NCBI GenBank assembly: GCA_027451285.1
Contig: DAIDJP010000036.1
Span: 1-64,000, forward strand
Length of the DNA stretch: 64,000 nucleotides
Direction of reading: 5' to 3'
Source: Acidimicrobiaceae bacterium
GTDB taxonomy: Bacteria; Actinomycetota; Acidimicrobiia; Acidimicrobiales; RAAP-2
Position 1 is the first letter of the stretch, and every line of letters starts with the position of its first letter. Below, piece by piece: positions 51,233 through 59,642 of the stretch. The notes beneath the pieces were generated by a model. It was not told the DNA's origin. It ran no database searches and worked only from the letters and a program-made list of their open reading frames with translations. The position numbers were made by a program, and so were the translations under genes.

Positions 51233-52207
51233 ATGCGCGCAGTGATCACCGGCGCCGCCGGATTCATCGGGTCGCGCTTTAGCGAGATGTTCCTCGCCGT
51301 AGCCACGCGGCTGGGCTACGACGAGATCGTCCTCTTGGACGCGCTGACCTACTCGGGACGCCGCGAGAACCTCGAGGCCGTCCTCACCGATAAGCGCGTG
51401 AGCTTCGTGCACGGTTCGATCACCGACGCGGCCACGTGTGAGAGCGCCCTCGAAGGCGCGAGTGCGGTTATTCATTTCGCCGCCGAGAGCCACGTGGACC
51501 GCTCGATCTCGGGCGCGCGGGCCTTCTACGAGACCAACGTGATCGGCACCCACCAGTTACTCGAGAGCGCGCGCTCGCGTTCGGTGGCCCGTTTCATCCA
51601 CGTCTCGACCGACGAGGTCTACGGGACGATCCCACTCGGCTCCTGGCGCGAGGACCACCTGCTCGAGCCCAACTCTCCCTACTCGTCATCCAAGGCCGCT
51701 TCGGACCTCGCGGCGCTGGCTTATCACCGCACCTACGGGCTCGACGTGTGCGTGACGCGCTGCTCGAACAACTACGGTCCGCGCCAGTACCCCGAGAAGG
51801 TCATCCCCCTCTTCGTGACCAACCTCTTCGACGGTCTTTCGGTCCCGCTCTATGGTGACGGACTGAACGTGCGCGACTGGCTCCACGTCGACGACCACTG
51901 CCGCGGCGTGCTCGCGGTCCTCGAGGGCGGGCGTGCGGGCGAGATCTACAACATCGGTGGCGGCACTGAGCTGACGAACCGCGAGCTGACCGCGCGCCTG
52001 CTCGATCTCTGCGGCGCCGACGAGTCGAGCATCGAGCCCGTCGCTGACCGCCTCGGACACGACCGGCGCTACAGCGTCGACTGGACGAAGATCCACACCG
52101 AGCTGGACTACACCCCCCAGGTTGACTTCGCCGAGGGCTTGGCCGCGACCGTTCAGTGGTATCGCGACAACGAGGCGTGGTGGCGGCCCCTCAAGGGAGC
52201 GATGTGA
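51233..52207 (+). CDS. rmlB: dTDP-glucose 4,6-dehydratase
   Basis: The 324-residue short-chain dehydrogenase-type enzyme has the NAD-binding [20 protein letters not shown], the catalytic ST-DE motif in [16 protein letters not shown] and [14 protein letters not shown]. It makes dTDP-4-keto-6-deoxyglucose, the second rhamnose step. The ATG has GAGGTG upstream. Its stop overlaps the rmlC start (GTGA), so the two are translated together. Confidence 0.95.
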   Translation: MRAVITGAAGFIGSRFSEMFLAVATRLGYDEIVLLDALTYSGRRENLEAVLTDKRVSFVHGSITDAATCESALEGASAVIHFAAESHVDRSISGARAFYETNVIGTHQLLESARSRSVARFIHVSTDEVYGTIPLGSWREDHLLEPNSPYSSSKAASDLAALAYHRTYGLDVCVTRCSNNYGPRQYPEKVIPLFVTNLFDGLSVPLYGDGLNVRDWLHVDDHCRGVLAVLEGGRAGEIYNIGGGTELTNRELTARLLDLCGADESSIEPVADRLGHDRRYSVDWTKIHTELDYTPQVDFAEGLAATVQWYRDNEAWWRPLKGAM

Positions 52208-52767
52208 ACATCGTCGAACTCTCGATCGCCGGTGCCTGGCTGTTCGAGAGCCCGGTGTGGGCCGACGAGCGCGGCTTCTTTCGCGAATGGTTCCGTCTGC
52301 CGGACTTTCTCAACGAGGGCGCGGACTTCTCCGCTCACCAGGCGAACCTCTCGCACTCGGTGAAGAACACCGTGCGCGGCCTGCATTACTCGCTCGCCCC
52401 CGAGGGCCAGGCGAAGCTCGTGACCTGCGCGGCCGGAGAGATCGACGACGTGCTCGTTGACGTGCGGGTGGGCTCGCCGACTTTCGGCGCGGTAGAGATT
52501 GTGCATTTGGCTGGCGACGCCGGCCGCTCGGTCTACCTGCCCGCCGGACTCGCACACGGTTTCTGCGTCTCGAGCGACAACGGGGTGCTCGTCTATCTGC
52601 TCTCGTCGGTCTTCAACGCCCAGGTGGAGCTCGAGATCAATCCCTTCGACGACGAGCTCGCGGTCGCCTGGCCCTTCGTGGGCGAGCCGATCGTCAGCGC
52701 GAAGGACGCCGCCGCGCCCTCCTTCGCGCAGCGACGCGACGCCGGTCAACTGCCGGCGTTCGCGTAA
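52204..52767 (+). CDS. rmlC: dTDP-4-dehydrorhamnose 3,5-epimerase
   Basis: The 187-residue cupin-fold protein has ERGFFREWFRLPDFL, Q-A-N-L-S-H-S, the catalytic His region TVRGLHYSLAPEGQAKLVTC, VYLPAGLAHGFCVSSD and I-N-P-F-D-D-E-L-A-V-A-W-P. It epimerises the ketosugar before reduction to dTDP-L-rhamnose. rmlD is absent from the window and should be elsewhere. Some members are 3- or 5-epimerases only, which cannot be excluded. Confidence 0.92.
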   Translation: MNIVELSIAGAWLFESPVWADERGFFREWFRLPDFLNEGADFSAHQANLSHSVKNTVRGLHYSLAPEGQAKLVTCAAGEIDDVLVDVRVGSPTFGAVEIVHLAGDAGRSVYLPAGLAHGFCVSSDNGVLVYLLSSVFNAQVELEINPFDDELAVAWPFVGEPIVSAKDAAAPSFAQRRDAGQLPAFA

Positions 52768-52789
52768 AACCTGTTCGATCGGGTCTTGG

Positions 52790-52795
52790 TAGCGT
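52790..52795 (+). promoter_or_regulatory. -10 hexamer TAGCGT of the deoC operon
   Basis: Seven nucleotides before ATG 52803; two earlier in-frame start codons (GTG 52794, ATG 52800) overlap or crowd the hexamer. It heads the five-gene nucleoside operon. Confidence 0.5.
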
Positions 52796-52802
52796 GGCGA
52801 TG

Positions 52803-53792
52803 ATGAGCACGTACTTGCGCGTGGTGAGCGACGCGGATGTCGGTGTCCGCCTCGCGGACCCGGCTCGCCCGCCCAGCATCGCGAGCGAGACCCAGCTGCG
52901 CTCCGTGCTCGCGAGCCTCGCTGGCGTCGACGCCGTCGGAGCGGAGGCACGCGCCGCCAAGCTCGCCACTCGTTCGATCAAAACGGCGTCCAAGCGCCCA
53001 GCTCTCGACACGATCATTTCGATGATCGATCTCACGACCTTGGAGGGCGCCGACACCCCCGAACGGGTCGCCTCGATGTGTGACAAGGCCCGTCGCCCCG
53101 ATCCGCACGACCCCTCGACGCCGAGCGTGGCGGCGGTGTGCGTCTATCCCGACCTGGTGGCCGGGGCGAAGTCCCGTCTCGTCGGTTCGAGTGTCGCGGT
53201 CGCCGCTGTGGCCACGGCGTTCCCCTCGGGGCGCGCCTCGCTCGCGGTGAAGCTGCTCGACGTCGCCGACGCGGTCGCGGCCGGCGCCGACGAGATCGAC
53301 ATGGTGATCGACCGCGGCGCGTTCCTCTCGGGTCGCCTGGGCCAGGTCTTCGATGAGATCGTGTCGGTGAAGTCCGCCTGCGGGACCGCGCATCTGAAGG
53401 TCATCCTGGAGACCGGCGAGCTCGTGACCTACGACAACGTGCGGCGCGCGAGCTGGCTCGCCATGCTCGCCGGCGCCGACTTCATCAAGACCTCGACGGG
53501 AAAGGTCAGCGTCGCCGCGACTGCGCCAGTCGCCCTGGTGATGCTCGAGGCCGTGCGGGACTTCGCCGAGTCGACGGGTCGCCTGGTGGGCGTGAAGGTC
53601 GCCGGTGGCATCCGCAGCGCGAAGGACGCGATCCGCTACCTGGTGATCGTCAATGAGACCGCGGGCTCGGCCTGGATGCGCCCGGAGCTCTTCCGCTTCG
53701 GCGCCTCGTCGCTACTCAACGACGTGTTGATGCAGCGCCTGCGCCAGACCCGCGGCGTCTACGTGCGCCCCGAGGAGTTCAGCGCCGACTGA
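52803..53792 (+). CDS. deoC: Deoxyribose-phosphate aldolase
   Basis: The 329-residue protein is of the long DeoC type known in actinobacteria. It splits 2-deoxyribose-5-phosphate into glyceraldehyde-3-phosphate and acetaldehyde. Motifs: TIISMIDLTTLEG, VAAVCVYPDLV, ATAFPSGRASL, ADEIDMVIDRGAFL, LKVILETGEL, the Schiff-base Lys in GADFIKTSTGKV and VGVKVAGGIRSAKDAI. ATG 53792 of the next gene overlaps its stop. The leaderless hexamer favours ATG 52803. Confidence 0.93.
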   Translation: MSTYLRVVSDADVGVRLADPARPPSIASETQLRSVLASLAGVDAVGAEARAAKLATRSIKTASKRPALDTIISMIDLTTLEGADTPERVASMCDKARRPDPHDPSTPSVAAVCVYPDLVAGAKSRLVGSSVAVAAVATAFPSGRASLAVKLLDVADAVAAGADEIDMVIDRGAFLSGRLGQVFDEIVSVKSACGTAHLKVILETGELVTYDNVRRASWLAMLAGADFIKTSTGKVSVAATAPVALVMLEAVRDFAESTGRLVGVKVAGGIRSAKDAIRYLVIVNETAGSAWMRPELFRFGASSLLNDVLMQRLRQTRGVYVRPEEFSAD

Positions 53793-55258
53793 TGACTGAG
53801 AACCACCTCGCCACGAGCCACCTGGGGGCCTTCGACTACGACCCGGCACCGGAGTCCGCGTCGATCGCGCGGCTGCGTGACGCCTACGGACTCTTCATCG
53901 ACGGCGACTTTACCGACGCCGCATCGCACGCGTCCTTCGCCTCGGTGAACCCGGCGACGGGCGCCGACCTGGCAAATGTCGCCCAGGCGAACTCGCCCGA
54001 CGTCGACCGCGCGGTGGCGGCGGCGCGCCACGCCTACGACACGGTGTGGTCCAAGACCACCGGGGCCCAACGGGCCAAATACCTCTTTCGCATCGCCCGA
54101 TTGATTCAAGAGCGCTCGCGCGAGCTCGCGGTCGTCGAGACGCTCGACAACGGCAAGCCCATCCGCGAGTCGCGCGACATCGACGTGCCCCTCGCGGCCG
54201 CGCACTTCTTCTACTACGCCGGCTGGGCCGACAAGCTCGAGCACGCGGGATACGGCGCGAACCCGCGCCCGGTGGGTGTGGCCGGTCAGATCATCCCGTG
54301 GAACTTCCCCCTCTTGATGGCCGCCTGGAAGCTGGCTCCGGCGCTCGCCGCGGGCAACACCTGCGTCTTAAAGCCGGCCGAGACCACGCCGCTCAGCGCC
54401 CTTATCCTCGCCGAGATCCTCCAGCAGGCCGAGCTGCCGGCGGGCGTGGTGAATATCCTCACGGGTGACGGTGCGACCGGCGCGGCCCTCGTCGAGCACC
54501 CTGGCGTCGACAAGATCGCCTTCACGGGCTCGACCGAGGTGGGCCGGCTGATCCAGCGCCGCGTGGCGGGTAGCGCCAAGCGCCTGACCCTCGAGCTCGG
54601 CGGCAAGGGGGCCAACATCGTCTTCGACGACGCGCCGATCGACGAGATGATCGAGGGGATCATCGACGGCATCTTCTTCAACCAGGGCCACGTCTGCTGC
54701 GCGGGGTCGCGCCTGCTCGTCCAAGAGACGATCGCCGACGAGGTGCTGCGCCGGCTCGTGCGCCGCGTCGAGCAGCTGCGCGTCGGCGATCCCCTGGACA
54801 AGAACACCGACGTCGGCGCGATCAACTCGGCCGCTCAGCTGGCCAAGATCACCGAGCTCGTCGCCGCCGGCGAGGCCGAGGGCGCGACGCGCTACTCGAG
54901 CTCGTGCGAGCTGCCAAGCGCCGGCTACTGGTTCGCCCCGACGGTCTTCGCCAACGTCTCGTCGTCGCATCGCATCGCGCGCGAGGAGATCTTCGGGCCG
55001 GTCCTCTCCGTGCTGACCTTTCGCACGCCCGACGAGGCGGTGGCCAAAGCCAACGACACCAACTACGGGCTGGCCTGTGGAGTGTGGAGCGAGAAGGGTA
55101 GTCGGACTCTCTGGGTCGCCGAGCGCCTGCGCGCCGGCGTGATCTGGGCCAACACCTACAACCGCTTCGATCCCACCAGCCCCTTCGGCGGCGTGCGCGA
55201 GTCGGGCTTCGGCCGTGAGGGCGGGCGCCACGGCTTGGAGGCCTACCTCGATGTCTGA
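53792..55258 (+). CDS. Aldehyde dehydrogenase (probable acetaldehyde oxidation)
   Basis: The 488-residue NAD(P)-dependent enzyme has the cofactor site IIPWNFPLLMAAWKLAPALA, CVLKPAETTP, FTGSTEVGRLI, the catalytic Glu in LELGGKGANIVF, the nucleophile C302 (C302-C303) in NQGHVCCAGSRL, and EEIFGPVLSVL. Placed between deoC and nucleoside phosphorylase, it is well positioned to oxidise the acetaldehyde that DeoC releases. The start overlaps the deoC stop and the stop overlaps the next ATG, so coupling is tight. Confidence 0.92.
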   Translation: MTENHLATSHLGAFDYDPAPESASIARLRDAYGLFIDGDFTDAASHASFASVNPATGADLANVAQANSPDVDRAVAAARHAYDTVWSKTTGAQRAKYLFRIARLIQERSRELAVVETLDNGKPIRESRDIDVPLAAAHFFYYAGWADKLEHAGYGANPRPVGVAGQIIPWNFPLLMAAWKLAPALAAGNTCVLKPAETTPLSALILAEILQQAELPAGVVNILTGDGATGAALVEHPGVDKIAFTGSTEVGRLIQRRVAGSAKRLTLELGGKGANIVFDDAPIDEMIEGIIDGIFFNQGHVCCAGSRLLVQETIADEVLRRLVRRVEQLRVGDPLDKNTDVGAINSAAQLAKITELVAAGEAEGATRYSSSCELPSAGYWFAPTVFANVSSSHRIAREEIFGPVLSVLTFRTPDEAVAKANDTNYGLACGVWSEKGSRTLWVAERLRAGVIWANTYNRFDPTSPFGGVRESGFGREGGRHGLEAYLDV

Positions 55259-56105
55259 GCGACTCGACGTGCGAAAGACCTACAAGCTCGTGATCAACGG
55301 CGCCTTCGTGCGCAGCGAGTCGGGGCGCAGCTACGAGGTGCGCAACGCCGCCGGCGAGTTCTGGGCCAACGTGGCCCAGGGTTCGCGCAAGGACGTGCGC
55401 GACGCGGTCAAGGCCGCCCGCGCGGCCCAGGCCGGGTGGTGGACGGCGACCGCCTACAACCGCGGCCAGGTGCTCTTTCGCCTGGCCGAGATGGCCGAGG
55501 CGCGTCGCGAGGAGTTGTCCCAGCACGTCGCGGCGGCCGAGGGGGTCGGCGGGGCCGACGCCCACGCGAGCGTCGCGCGCGGGATCGACCGGATCGTCTG
55601 GTACGCGGGCTGGACCGACAAGGTCGCCCAGGTCCTGGGCGGGGCCAATCCCGTGGCCGGACCCTTCTTCAACTTCTCCCTGCCCGTGCCGAGCGGCGTC
55701 GTGGGCGTGCTCGCCCCCCAGGACTCGTCCTTCGAGGGCTTCGTCGACACGGTGCTCGCCCCGCTCGCCGTCGGCAACGCCGTCGTCGTGGCCACCAGCG
55801 AGACCCGTCCCACCCCGGGTCTGCTGCTGGGCGAGATGTCGGCGACCTCGGACTTCCCGGCCGGGGTCCTCAACGTGATCTCCGGGCTGACGCGCGAGCT
55901 GGCGCCGACGCTCGCGAGCCACGAGGACGTCGACGGGCTCGACCTGGAGGGCGCCGGCGACGACCACGACGAACTGGCCGCCGCGGCGGCCGCTTCGATC
56001 AAGCGGGTGCGCCGCGCGGGTGCCGGCGACTACGCGGCCTCGTCGACGTCGCGTCTGCGCAGCTTCGTCGAAACCTCCACCGTGTGGCACACGATCGGAC
56101 GCTGA
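55251..56105 (+). CDS. Truncated aldehyde dehydrogenase-like protein without the catalytic domain
   Basis: This 284-residue protein has only the front part of the ALDH fold: YKLVINGAFVRSESG, a helical region, VVGVLAPQDSSFEGFVDTVLAPLA in place of the usual P-W-N-F segment, and N-A-V-V-V-A-T-S-E-T-R-P where the NAD-binding K-P-A-E should be. It stops soon after the G-S-T-equivalent region, before the catalytic Glu and Cys. There is no frameshift or stop inside. It is coupled on both sides (ATGA overlaps), so it is likely expressed as a stable partner or pseudoenzyme (inference). Confidence 0.8.
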   Translation: MSERLDVRKTYKLVINGAFVRSESGRSYEVRNAAGEFWANVAQGSRKDVRDAVKAARAAQAGWWTATAYNRGQVLFRLAEMAEARREELSQHVAAAEGVGGADAHASVARGIDRIVWYAGWTDKVAQVLGGANPVAGPFFNFSLPVPSGVVGVLAPQDSSFEGFVDTVLAPLAVGNAVVVATSETRPTPGLLLGEMSATSDFPAGVLNVISGLTRELAPTLASHEDVDGLDLEGAGDDHDELAAAAAASIKRVRRAGAGDYAASSTSRLRSFVETSTVWHTIGR

Positions 56106-56917
56106 TGGACCCCTTCGCCCTGGCCGCGACGGCCGCCGACGAGCTGCGCGAACGCAGCGGCGTCGACCGCTACGACGTCGCGGTCGTGCTCGGCTCGGGC
56201 TGGCGCGAGGGCGCGGCCGTGCTCGGCGAGCCGACGAGCGTCGTGTCCACGTCCTCGCTGCCGGGCTTCGCCGCTCCCACCGTGCCCGGACACGACGGCC
56301 AGATCCTCTCGGTGGAAGTGGCGGGTCGTTCCGTCGCCCTCGTCGCGGGTCGCGTGCACCTCTACGAGGGCAACTCGCCCGCCGCGGTCGTTCACCCCGT
56401 GCGCACGGTGATCGCGGCGGGCGCCACGCGCGTGGTGCTGACCAACGCCGCCGGCGGGATCGACCCGGCGATGCGAGCCGGCTCGGTCGTGGTGATCCGC
56501 GACCATATCAATCTCACCGCGGCGTCGCCGCTCGAAGGTCCGATGCCCGCGCAGGTCGCGTCGCGTTTCGTCGATCTGACCGACCTCTACAGCGCGCGGG
56601 CGCGCGCGGCGATCCTCGCCGCGGTCCCCGGACTCGAGGAGGGGGTCTACGCGGGCCTGCGCGGACCCCACTACGAGACGCCCGCCGAGATTCTCATGCT
56701 CGCGAGCGTCGGCGCCACCCTGGTGGGGATGTCGACGGTGCTCGAGGCGATCGCCGCGCGCCACCTCGGCGCCGAAGTGGTCGGTCTCTCCCTCGTGTCC
56801 AACGCCGCGGCGGGTGTGTCGTCGGCGCCCCTCGATCACCGCGAGGTCCTCGAGGCCGGCCAGCACGCCGCCGGCGACCTCGGACACCTGCTCGCGCGGA
56901 TCCTGCCCCTCTTGTGA
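56105..56917 (+). CDS. Purine nucleoside phosphorylase (trimeric PNP type)
   Basis: The 270-residue enzyme splits purine (deoxy)nucleosides with phosphate. It shows the phosphate site VVLGSGWREGA, VPGHDGQILSVEVAG, VHLYEGN, LTNAAGGIDPAMRAGSVVVI, YAGLRGPHYETPAEILML, GMSTVLEAIAARHLGAEVVGLS and S-N-A-A-A-G. These fit the trimeric PNP/MTAP family, especially actinobacterial PunA-like proteins. It supplies (deoxy)ribose-1-phosphate to the mutase encoded next. The ATG overlaps the previous stop by one base. Confidence 0.92.
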   Translation: MDPFALAATAADELRERSGVDRYDVAVVLGSGWREGAAVLGEPTSVVSTSSLPGFAAPTVPGHDGQILSVEVAGRSVALVAGRVHLYEGNSPAAVVHPVRTVIAAGATRVVLTNAAGGIDPAMRAGSVVVIRDHINLTAASPLEGPMPAQVASRFVDLTDLYSARARAAILAAVPGLEEGVYAGLRGPHYETPAEILMLASVGATLVGMSTVLEAIAARHLGAEVVGLSLVSNAAAGVSSAPLDHREVLEAGQHAAGDLGHLLARILPLL

Positions 56918-58548
56918 GCGACGTCGAGAGCGCCCGGCGCTGGATGGCGGCCGATCCCGATCCGGTGACGCGTGCGGAGCTGGCCGCCCTGATCGACGCG
57001 GGCGACGAGGCCGAGCTGACGCGTCGCGTCATTCACCCGCTGGTCTTTGGCACCGCGGGCCTGCGCGGAGAAGTCATGGCCGGTCCGGCTGGCATGAACC
57101 GTCTCAGCGTGCGCCGCGCCACCCAGGGCGTCGTGTCCTGGCTCGACGAGCTCGGTCTCGAGCGTCACCGCGGCGTGGTGGTGGGCCGCGACGCGCGCCG
57201 CGGTTCCGAAGCGTTCAACGACGAGGCCGTCGCCGTCCTGCTCGGCGCGGGCTGGACGGTCTTCGAGATGCCCGGGCCCCTGCCCACGCCCTTCGTGCCC
57301 TTTGCGCTCACACAGCTCGGCGCCGCCGCGGGGATCATGATCACCGCGAGCCACAACCCACCACACGACAACGGCTACAAGCTCTACGCCGCCGACGGCG
57401 CCCAGATCGTCCCGCCCAGCGACGAGCGCGTCGAGTACTTCATGGCCCGCGCCGGCGAGGCGGCACTGGGAGATCGCTCCTCGCCGGAGCATCACGTGAT
57501 CGACGCGTCGCTCTTCGCCCAGTACCGCGAGCACATGGTGGGGCGCTTCGGCGTGGGCGCGAGCTACCTCGCGATCACCTACACGCCCCTGCACGGCGTC
57601 GGCGGCGCGCCGATGCTCGATCTCTTCGCCGCCGCGGGCTATACGCGCGTGACCCTCGTCGAGTCTCAGTTCGCGCCCGACGCGGCCTTTCCCACGCTGG
57701 CCTTTCCGAATCCGGAGGAGCCGGGCGCGCTCGACCTGGCGACGGCGCGCGCCGACGCCGTCGGCTCGTCGCTCGTGATCGCCAACGACCCCGACGCCGA
57801 CCGCCTGGGCGTCGCGCTACGCACCAACGCGGGCTGGCGGATCCTGCGCGGCGACGAGATCGGCTGGCTGCTCGCAGACCTCTTGATCGGCGAGGCTCGC
57901 CCCGGCGACGTCGTGGCGACGAGCCTGGTCTCGTCGACGATGCTCTCGCGCATCGCTGCCGCCGCGGGCGTTCCCTGCGTGACGACGCTGACTGGTTTCA
58001 AGTGGATCTCGCGGGCCGCGGGGACGGGACGGCTGCTCTTTGGCTACGAGGAGGCGATCGGCTTCGCGGTCGATCCGCTCGTCGCCGACAAGGACGGACT
58101 CTCGGCGGCGCTCGCGATCTGCTCGCTGGCCGATCGCCTCGCGCGCGAGGGCGCGACTCTCCTTACGCGCCTCGACGAGCTCGAGGCGCGCTACGGCGTG
58201 CACAGCGGCGCAGCGCTGTCGGTGCGCGCCGAGGGCGAGGACGGACTGGCCCGCCTGGGACGCGCGCTCGAGGCGCTCACGAGTGAGCCCCCGTCGGAAT
58301 TGGGCGGTGAGTCCGTGGCGAACGTCGTCGACCTCGCGCACGGCTGGCACGGGCTCGTGACCGAGGGCGTGCTCTTCGAGCTCGCGCGAGGACGGGTCGT
58401 CGTGCGGCCCTCGGGCACCGAGGCGAAGCTCAAGGCCTACGTCGAGCTCGTCGAGGACGCCGGCGAGGACCTCGCCGCGACGCGCATGCGACTCGCCGTG
58501 GCGGTCGCGGACATCGTCGCGGACGTAGAGGAGCTTTTGCGGGTCTAG
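56914..58548 (+). CDS. Phosphohexomutase/phosphopentomutase family protein
   Basis: The 544-residue alpha-D-phosphohexomutase has VFGTAGLRGEVMAG, the catalytic Ser in MITASHNPPHDNGYK, the metal site NDPDADR, substrate loops FGYEEAIGFAV, and RPSGTEAK for phosphate. The family size and motifs match PGM2-type phosphopentomutases. In this operon it probably converts ribose- and deoxyribose-1-phosphate to 5-phosphates for DeoC (inference). GTG 56914 overlaps the PNP stop (GTGA). The stop overlaps the convergent add stop. Confidence 0.88.
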   Translation: MSDVESARRWMAADPDPVTRAELAALIDAGDEAELTRRVIHPLVFGTAGLRGEVMAGPAGMNRLSVRRATQGVVSWLDELGLERHRGVVVGRDARRGSEAFNDEAVAVLLGAGWTVFEMPGPLPTPFVPFALTQLGAAAGIMITASHNPPHDNGYKLYAADGAQIVPPSDERVEYFMARAGEAALGDRSSPEHHVIDASLFAQYREHMVGRFGVGASYLAITYTPLHGVGGAPMLDLFAAAGYTRVTLVESQFAPDAAFPTLAFPNPEEPGALDLATARADAVGSSLVIANDPDADRLGVALRTNAGWRILRGDEIGWLLADLLIGEARPGDVVATSLVSSTMLSRIAAAAGVPCVTTLTGFKWISRAAGTGRLLFGYEEAIGFAVDPLVADKDGLSAALAICSLADRLAREGATLLTRLDELEARYGVHSGAALSVRAEGEDGLARLGRALEALTSEPPSELGGESVANVVDLAHGWHGLVTEGVLFELARGRVVVRPSGTEAKLKAYVELVEDAGEDLAATRMRLAVAVADIVADVEELLRV

Positions 58549-59630
58549 GCGCGCAGGGCGGCGTAGCCCGGCTTGATCACGTTGTTGATCAGCGCCAGGC
58601 GCTGGTCGAAGGGGTAGAAGGAGCTCTTCGCGGCGTTCAGGGTGAGCCACTCCATGTCGGTCAGCGTCCAGTTGAAGGCCTTCGCGCAGGCTTCGAACTC
58701 GCTCGAGAGCGTGATGCCGCTCATCAGGCGGTTGTCGGTGTTCAGCGTCACGCGAAAGCGAAGCCGGCGCAGCAGCTCGATCGGGTGCTCGGAAATGGAA
58801 GCGGCGGCCCCGGTGTGCACGTTCGACGTCGGACAAACCTCTAAGGGGATGCGCCGGTCGCGCACGAAGTTGGCCAGGCGCCCCAGGTGGGCGACGTCGC
58901 CCTCGAGGGTGATGTCGTCGACGATGCGCACCCCGTGTCCCAGGCGCTCGGCGTCGCAGAACTGCACCGCCTCCCAGATCGAGGGCAGCCCGAAGGCCTC
59001 CCCGGCGTGGATCGTCATGTGGAAGTTCTCGCGCTGGACGAGGTGAAAGGCGCTCAGGTGGTGCGTCGGCGGGAAGCCGTCCTCGGGTCCGGCGATGTCG
59101 AAGCCGCACACGCCCTCGTCGCGAAAGTCCACCGCCAGACGGGCGATGACCTCGCTGAGGTCGGCCTGGCGCATCGCCGAGAGGATGGCGCGCACCACGA
59201 TCACTCGACCCTCGAGGGCGGCGGCCGCGGTGCCCTGGTCGAAGCCCGCGAGCACCGCGCGCACCACGTCCTCGAGGGCCAGGCCCTCGCGGGTGTGCAG
59301 CTCGGGCGCGAAGCGGACCTCGGCGTAGACGACGCCGTCGCGCGCGAGGTCGAGCGCGCACTCCGCGGCGACGCGCGTGAGGCTGTCCGCGCTCTGCATC
59401 AGCGCAACGGTGTGGCGAAAGCCCTCCAGGTAGCGAACGAGGTCCCCGCCGGGCTCGTCGGCGACGAACCAGGCGGCGAGGTCGTCGGCGTCGCCCGTGG
59501 GCAGGCCCCGATAGCCGCTCTCGCGGGCCAGTTCGAGCACCGTTTCGGGGCGCAGTCCGCCGTCGAGGTGGTCGTGCAGAAGGACCTTGGGGGCCCGGTG
59601 GATCAGGTCACGCGTGAGGGCCTCTGACAT
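58545..59630 (-). CDS. add: Adenosine deaminase
   Basis: The 361-residue zinc enzyme converts adenosine and deoxyadenosine to inosine forms. Zinc ligands H19 and H21 are in LLHDHLDGG, followed by a His and Glu in MTIHAGEAFG, a second His in AERLGHGVRIVDD, and two Asp in RVTLNTDNRLMSG. The P-T-S-N-V-H-T motif is also present. The ATG at 59630 follows TAGCCT by six nucleotides, so the gene has its own promoter that overlaps the stop codon of deoA. Confidence 0.95.
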   Translation of the reverse strand: MSEALTRDLIHRAPKVLLHDHLDGGLRPETVLELARESGYRGLPTGDADDLAAWFVADEPGGDLVRYLEGFRHTVALMQSADSLTRVAAECALDLARDGVVYAEVRFAPELHTREGLALEDVVRAVLAGFDQGTAAAALEGRVIVVRAILSAMRQADLSEVIARLAVDFRDEGVCGFDIAGPEDGFPPTHHLSAFHLVQRENFHMTIHAGEAFGLPSIWEAVQFCDAERLGHGVRIVDDITLEGDVAHLGRLANFVRDRRIPLEVCPTSNVHTGAAASISEHPIELLRRLRFRVTLNTDNRLMSGITLSSEFEACAKAFNWTLTDMEWLTLNAAKSSFYPFDQRLALINNVIKPGYAALRA

Positions 59631-59636
59631 GGCTCA

Positions 59637-59642
59637 AGGCTA
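59637..59642 (-). promoter_or_regulatory. -10 hexamer TAGCCT of add
   Basis: Six nucleotides before ATG 59630 on the minus strand. It overlaps the deoA stop codon (59640-59642), allowing add to be expressed separately from deoA. Confidence 0.5.
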
